Of a stretch of DNA of 64,000 nucleotides, positions 60,099 to 64,000 are shown piece by piece. Source of the DNA: Rhizoclosmatium globosum (taxonomy: Eukaryota; Chytridiomycota; Chytridiomycetes; Chytridiales; Chytriomycetaceae). The translations under genes and the position numbers were made by a program. The notes below the pieces were generated by a model. The model saw nothing but the letters and a program-made list of their open reading frames with translations, searched no databases and was not told the DNA's origin. Every line of letters starts with the position of its first letter. Positions within the stretch are counted from its first letter, which is position 1. The stretch lies in NCBI GenBank assembly GCA_002104985.1, contig MCGO01000026.1:434001-498000 (forward strand), read 5' to 3'.

Positions 60099-60231
60099 AT
60101 TCTGATTGCAGTCTGCAAAAAAGTTCTGCAATATTGTTTTGAATTTTTCTGCAACATGAGGAAAGGTTATCAAAAGTGTATTCTATTTCTGAAACTAAAA
60201 CACCGATACAAATTAAAGCAACACAAATAAA

Positions 60232-62169
60232 CTATACAACTACATTCTGTTTTGCGGACGGAAGATAAATTAAACCATTAGTTTTGGCATTATATGGTAT
60301 TCCTCTTCCATCAATATGATACATTCGCAGGAATTGCATTCTTCTTTCACCAGACAAATTAAGATTAGAACATGCCCAAACTGCATGATTGGGATCAAGG
60401 TCACCACATGGCAACACCTCAAATCTTTTCCTTGCTTCAGCAACAAGCTTATTCTTCAATGTCTCCTTGGCTGAATTGGCCTCATTTCTGCTACCATAAA
60501 TAATGATAGATTGAAAAGAACGTAGTTGTTCCAGGAGTAATCCGAAGTACTTTGAATAACGTCCCAGTCTTGTTGATCTATTTGGTGGGGACTGAAAAAA
60601 GGAAGCCACTTCTTGTTCATCAAAATTGATAAATCTTGCCAACTTGTCGTCATAACATTTCACCCGATTTCCAAATATTCCCTTTACCAGGTGATAGGGG
60701 TAAGCATTTTTGTTATCAACAATCAGTCTCAGAGCATCAACAGTCAGCATCTTCCGACTCTTTACTTGCTGCATATTTTCAGGAAACCGAATCATATTTT
60801 CAGGCAAATCTTCTATAAGACCATCAAAAAGCATGTCTATCATTTGAGTAACTAGTTCATCAACAGTCCGAGCATTTGGTGTTACAAGAATGTCTGTGAC
60901 CCTTGGCTGAGATTGTATTGTTCTGACAATATCCATAATATGTGCCACCCTATCAGGGGCAAATGACTGATGCAACACAGATTCAGGATTATTCTTTCCT
61001 TTGCTTTTCTTTTTCTTGGAATACTTGACAAGAGCGGCCTTGTCAACAAACTTGGGAACCAAACTCTTTGGCAATGGATCTCTGAATTCATCATTCAGAG
61101 ACTGTGGATTAGCCAAAATCTGAAGCAGGGGAAAGGCTTGATATGGTACACTCCCGAAAGCATGGACTTGTTGAGTAAAGTAATGGAGAGTGAACAAGTC
61201 AAAGTTGGGTGTGTAATAACCTCTTGGCTTTGAAACCAAACAAAGAAACTCTTTTTGGATGTAATTTGCTAATTCCATCCAGTATGGCTTTAGTCTAGAA
61301 TGGCGGGACTGCAAGGCATAAGCAACGTCAGCCAAACTCAAAAGTGCTTGCGATCGAATGTCAATGTACTGAATCAAGTCCTTTGTTCTTTCAACAATCA
61401 AAAGTGTAGATCTTGCAAGCCGATCAAACTGTTGGACCTTATTTTTAAAGTCCTGTAGGAATGCTGCAACAGCCCCTTCTTCACCTCTGACTTCACATCG
61501 CATCCCAAAACACATATCAACTGCCTTACGCAGATGGTTCTGGAAAGCTACAACTTTTTTACGAAGAGAATCAGAGTTGTTCATGATTTCCTCAACAGAT
61601 ATGCTGCTGAACCCATGTTTTGCATCAACATGATCAATGGTCTGATACTTGAAACCAGAATAGATTATAACCTTGAAAACACCTTCATAAGCACAATTTT
61701 GAGTGGGGACAGCTTTCAATCCTCCAATGTGAACACAATCCAACATTATCTCTCTTTCAACAGAAAACCCCAAAGATGTGAGTAAAGCTTCCCAGTTACT
61801 GACAGGAGCAAGAGTAGTAATTCCCTCACTAGGATTTTGACTTTCAAACATCATGTTGATGGCACCATCAACAACTGTAAATCTAGTTCTTGGAGTTGAT
61901 GCAATACCTACAGCTGTATTTTTACGTTTATACATTGGATTTCCATCTCTCCATGCAGATGGGGGGCCCATATAAATTTCAGATGTGTACAAATCCTTTA
62001 CACCTTGATGAACACCAATGAACCGAAAATCACCCAATGCCGTCTTCAATTCTGCAATTCTTGGTATATTTTGTGTATTTAACAATCTCTTGAATTTTTC
62101 TGTAAATCCAGCAAGGTATTTTCCTTCAACAGTGACAGAAGGAAATCGAAGTCCAGGACGTCCAACCAT
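60232..62169 (-). CDS. Unknown 645-aa protein (ORF2 of the minisatellite block)
   Basis: No family recognised. The frame is intact and intronless from ATG 62169. It is a mixed alpha/beta globular protein with a basic patch near the middle (KYSKKKKSKGKNN) and C-terminal segments FGLLLEQLRSFQSIIIYG, VLPCGDLDPNHAVWACSN and FLRMYHIDGRGIPYNAKTNG. I see no reverse transcriptase, DDE, HUH or helicase motif. The start lies 91 nt inside the end of the upstream frame (62079-63246), in the -1 frame relative to it. The two may be joined by ribosomal frameshifting or by a missed splice, or be one gene with a frame error. No canonical slippery heptamer was found in the overlap. Confidence 0.6.
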   Translation of the reverse strand: MVGRPGLRFPSVTVEGKYLAGFTEKFKRLLNTQNIPRIAELKTALGDFRFIGVHQGVKDLYTSEIYMGPPSAWRDGNPMYKRKNTAVGIASTPRTRFTVVDGAINMMFESQNPSEGITTLAPVSNWEALLTSLGFSVEREIMLDCVHIGGLKAVPTQNCAYEGVFKVIIYSGFKYQTIDHVDAKHGFSSISVEEIMNNSDSLRKKVVAFQNHLRKAVDMCFGMRCEVRGEEGAVAAFLQDFKNKVQQFDRLARSTLLIVERTKDLIQYIDIRSQALLSLADVAYALQSRHSRLKPYWMELANYIQKEFLCLVSKPRGYYTPNFDLFTLHYFTQQVHAFGSVPYQAFPLLQILANPQSLNDEFRDPLPKSLVPKFVDKAALVKYSKKKKSKGKNNPESVLHQSFAPDRVAHIMDIVRTIQSQPRVTDILVTPNARTVDELVTQMIDMLFDGLIEDLPENMIRFPENMQQVKSRKMLTVDALRLIVDNKNAYPYHLVKGIFGNRVKCYDDKLARFINFDEQEVASFFQSPPNRSTRLGRYSKYFGLLLEQLRSFQSIIIYGSRNEANSAKETLKNKLVAEARKRFEVLPCGDLDPNHAVWACSNLNLSGERRMQFLRMYHIDGRGIPYNAKTNGLIYLPSAKQNVVV

Positions 62170-63246
62170 TGCATTGATTTGAAGCCCATGGGAATCATTG
62201 GATACACGTTGTAAAGTGTGAGAGGCAGGATATCAGCAAGTACTGGTCTGATTCCATGATCCCAAAGAAGTGTTTGGAATTGAGACAGAGTAAAGTTTTC
62301 TGGGCACTTATTGTATGTGATATACAAGCGAAACCTCTCTCCCTCTCCTATTTGAAAATTTGGAATGTCTGCAAGATCCACTGGTTCCAAAATAGGTTGG
62401 CCACGTGCATCCACATCTCCAGTTGGTTGATCAATCATACAACCAAGCTAAACAGAAGTTCAGATAAGGTTGTTGAAACAACGTGCCACCTTTTTGTCCA
62501 GAATATACTTGAAATCAGATTTGGGTAATAGCTTATACATTCCCTGGGGAAGTATATCTTCCAAGTTTCTAGTAACTGTGATATCTGAGTCAATATCACA
62601 AGAGTAGTCAGATATGAGCTGTGCATGCAGTGCAGTGTTTCCCCATTTAACAATATGAGGAATCTTTCCAGTCACTAGCTCAATAAACTTTTTCATTTTA
62701 GGAGTTTGAGCATTAATAGAAATATCAATTTTTGATTTATCAGTTGTAGGCTTCAAGCCATGCCTTGTAAACATTTGCTTATGACTGTTGACAGCAGTTT
62801 CAAAGGACACAGAAGGGATTTGGGCTTGAGGAATGGATTCAACCAAGTTAACTATGGCCTGCTGTCTCCACTCCATATTGGGATGGAGGGAATCAATCAA
62901 TGTACCAATATTCGTAAGAATATGAGACTCCCACATTTCACTAATATCACTCTTTAGGAGAAGGTGTAAGCTTGCCAGCCATAGACTCTGAGTCTCATAG
63001 TTTCGGAATGAAAGAATGTCTTGGATGCAAAATATTTTAGAAGTATTAAGCCGGTAGGCTGTAAAAAAGTTCAATTAATATTGAGAATGTTCAACTGAAA
63101 ACTTCACTGTTGGTGTCCTGCGCAGCATCATATACAAACAACAGCTCATCATCATCTTCTGAGGTGTTGGATGAGGAAGCACTGGAGTCACTGGACGATT
63201 CAGACAATGAGTCAGTATCCGGGTCAATTGGAGGCCAATGAGCCAT
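62079..63246 (-). CDS. Unknown 362-aa protein (ORF1 of the minisatellite block)
   Basis: Three exons (63096-63246, 62490-63058, 62079-62447) joined by 37- and 42-bp introns with GT...AG and matching phase. The start MAHWPPIDPDTDSLSESSSD leads into a Ser/Asp/Glu-rich segment of about 45 residues (SSSNTSEDDDELLF), typical of a disordered acidic tail. A globular region follows with no family I can name (visible pieces include LPQGMYKLLPKSDFKYIL and RFRLYITYNKCPENFTLS). The last 91 nt overlap ORF2. An upstream TTG at 63285 in the same frame is not a credible start. Confidence 0.5.
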
Positions 63247-63342
63247 TTTGTGAAGGGTTTGAATGATTCTACTATGGAGAATCAAGGCCTGTCTTTATAG
63301 TGTTTGTTTGGTGAATGACAATTCAAGTGACAATTTTGGCTG

Positions 63343-63817
63343 CGTCCTCTAATACCGTCCTCTAATACCGTCCTCTAATACCGTCCTCCAACAGCGTCCT
63401 GTGTTACCGTCCTCCAACAGCGTCCTGTTACCGTCCTCCAACAGCGTCCGTCCTCTACAGCGTCCGTACGTCCTCAACAGCTCCACCGTCCTCCAACAGC
63501 GTCCTGTTTACCGTCCTCTAACAGCGTCCTGTGTTACCGTCCTCCAACAGCGTCCTGTGTTACCGTCCTCAACAGCGTCCTGTGTTACTGTCCTCCAACA
63601 GCGTCCTGTGTTACCGTCCTCTAACAGCGTCCTGTGTTACCGTCCTCCAACAGCGTCCTCCAACAGCGTCCTCCAACAGCGTCCTCCAACAGCGTCCCAA
63701 CAGCGTCCTCCAACAGCGTCCTGTTTTACTGTTCTCCGACAGCGTCCTGTGTTACCGTCCTCTAACAGCGTCCTGTGTTACAGTCCTCTAACAGCGTCCT
63801 GTGTTACAGTCCTCTGA
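63343..63817. repeat. 13-bp-based minisatellite, array 2
   Basis: Same monomers as array 1 (GTCCTCCAACAGC, GTCCTGTGTTACC) with more degenerate units at the left end (GTCCTCTAATACC three times, and shortened units near 63440-63490). It starts about 97 bp upstream of the ORF1 ATG. Short frames across it (for example 63401-63817) are repeat translations, not genes. Confidence 0.95.
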
Positions 63818-64000
63818 AAGCACCCTCCAAAAACAACAAAAAGAAACTGTGGTGTAAACCTAAGTTGTCTTCTTCTTTAAGCCTGATGTCTATCTCTCAT
63901 AAAACCAATCTCACATCAATGTTTAGCAAAACCAAGCTTCCAAAAAAATAGACTCAGACTTTGTGGAAATATGGCATAATTTTGATTAAATTTCATCCAA
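63818..64000. other. Right edge, no gene seen
   Basis: About 180 bp after the second minisatellite array with no supported coding or RNA feature. The element may continue beyond the window. Confidence 0.5.

Noticed and set aside
63401..63817. Leu/Pro/Ser-rich open frames across the minisatellite arrays (also 59720-60230)
   Set aside because: All frames are open because the 13-bp repeat lacks stops in several frames; the translations are periodic and have no start context.

Overview
The window is eukaryotic nuclear DNA. Genes carry many short GT-AG introns (about 40-220 bp). Reading frames re-join cleanly across splice sites, and there are no operons. A cytosolic multidomain acetyl-CoA carboxylase, a SEC7/BIG Arf-GEF, a GH16 glucanase, part of a fungal GT2-type protein and a TIR-NACHT-ankyrin receptor together suggest a fungus, most likely an early-diverging zoosporic (chytrid-like) lineage. 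That placement is inference.

Layout. (1) 1-10.96 kb, minus strand: one very large spliced reading frame of at least 19 exons and about 3,300 codons that runs off the left edge. It has N-terminal membrane segments, a P-V-Q-G-rich repeat and two C2H2 fingers, and I cannot assign it to a family. (2) 11.5-22.4 kb, plus strand: an arrestin-like protein, a complete SEC7/BIG-type Arf-GEF (2,227 codons after splicing) and a short-chain dehydrogenase. (3) 22.6-23.9 kb, minus: a small GTPase-like protein with an alanine-rich coiled coil and a beta-trefoil-like tail. (4) 24.3-26.8 kb: two tandem copies of a C2H2 zinc-finger gene. (5) 27.07-45.49 kb: a huge inverted repeat, with two intact acetyl-CoA carboxylase genes head to head (each 8 exons, 2,272 aa) around a 1.3-kb unique spacer. 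(6) 45.1-49.9 kb, minus: a TIR-NACHT-ankyrin-ZZ protein (NLR architecture) with two frame breaks. The outer edge of the right repeat arm lies inside this gene, and its last codons and ZZ exon are mirrored as an orphan fragment at the outer edge of the left arm. (7) 50.06-53.62 kb: a Copia retroelement lacking its 5' part. (8) 53.66-55.64 kb: two more zinc-finger paralogues, one lacking its N-terminus. The order zinc finger / NLR / ACC is therefore mirrored on both sides of the palindrome. (9) 56.2-57.5 kb: a membrane-anchored GH16 glucanase; 57.9-58.95 kb: the N-terminal part of a fungal GT2-type gene, cut off by repeats. (10) 58.99-63.82 kb: a block that looks like an undescribed element. It has three arrays of one GTCCT-based minisatellite family, a tRNA-like Pol III box pair, a small coiled-coil gene, and two overlapping frames of unknown function offset by -1. 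Two of the arrays lie just upstream of genes.

How the parts relate. The ACC duplication would give two doses of the rate-limiting enzyme of fatty-acid synthesis from mirrored promoters with twin CACGTG boxes. The arrestin-like and SEC7 genes both belong to vesicle and cargo trafficking. The NLR and the GTPase/trefoil protein look like self/non-self or stress sensors. Zinc-finger paralogues, Copia and minisatellite arrays mark 24-64 kb as a rearranging region. Exon edges are read by eye from splice motifs and reading-frame continuity; no searches were run.
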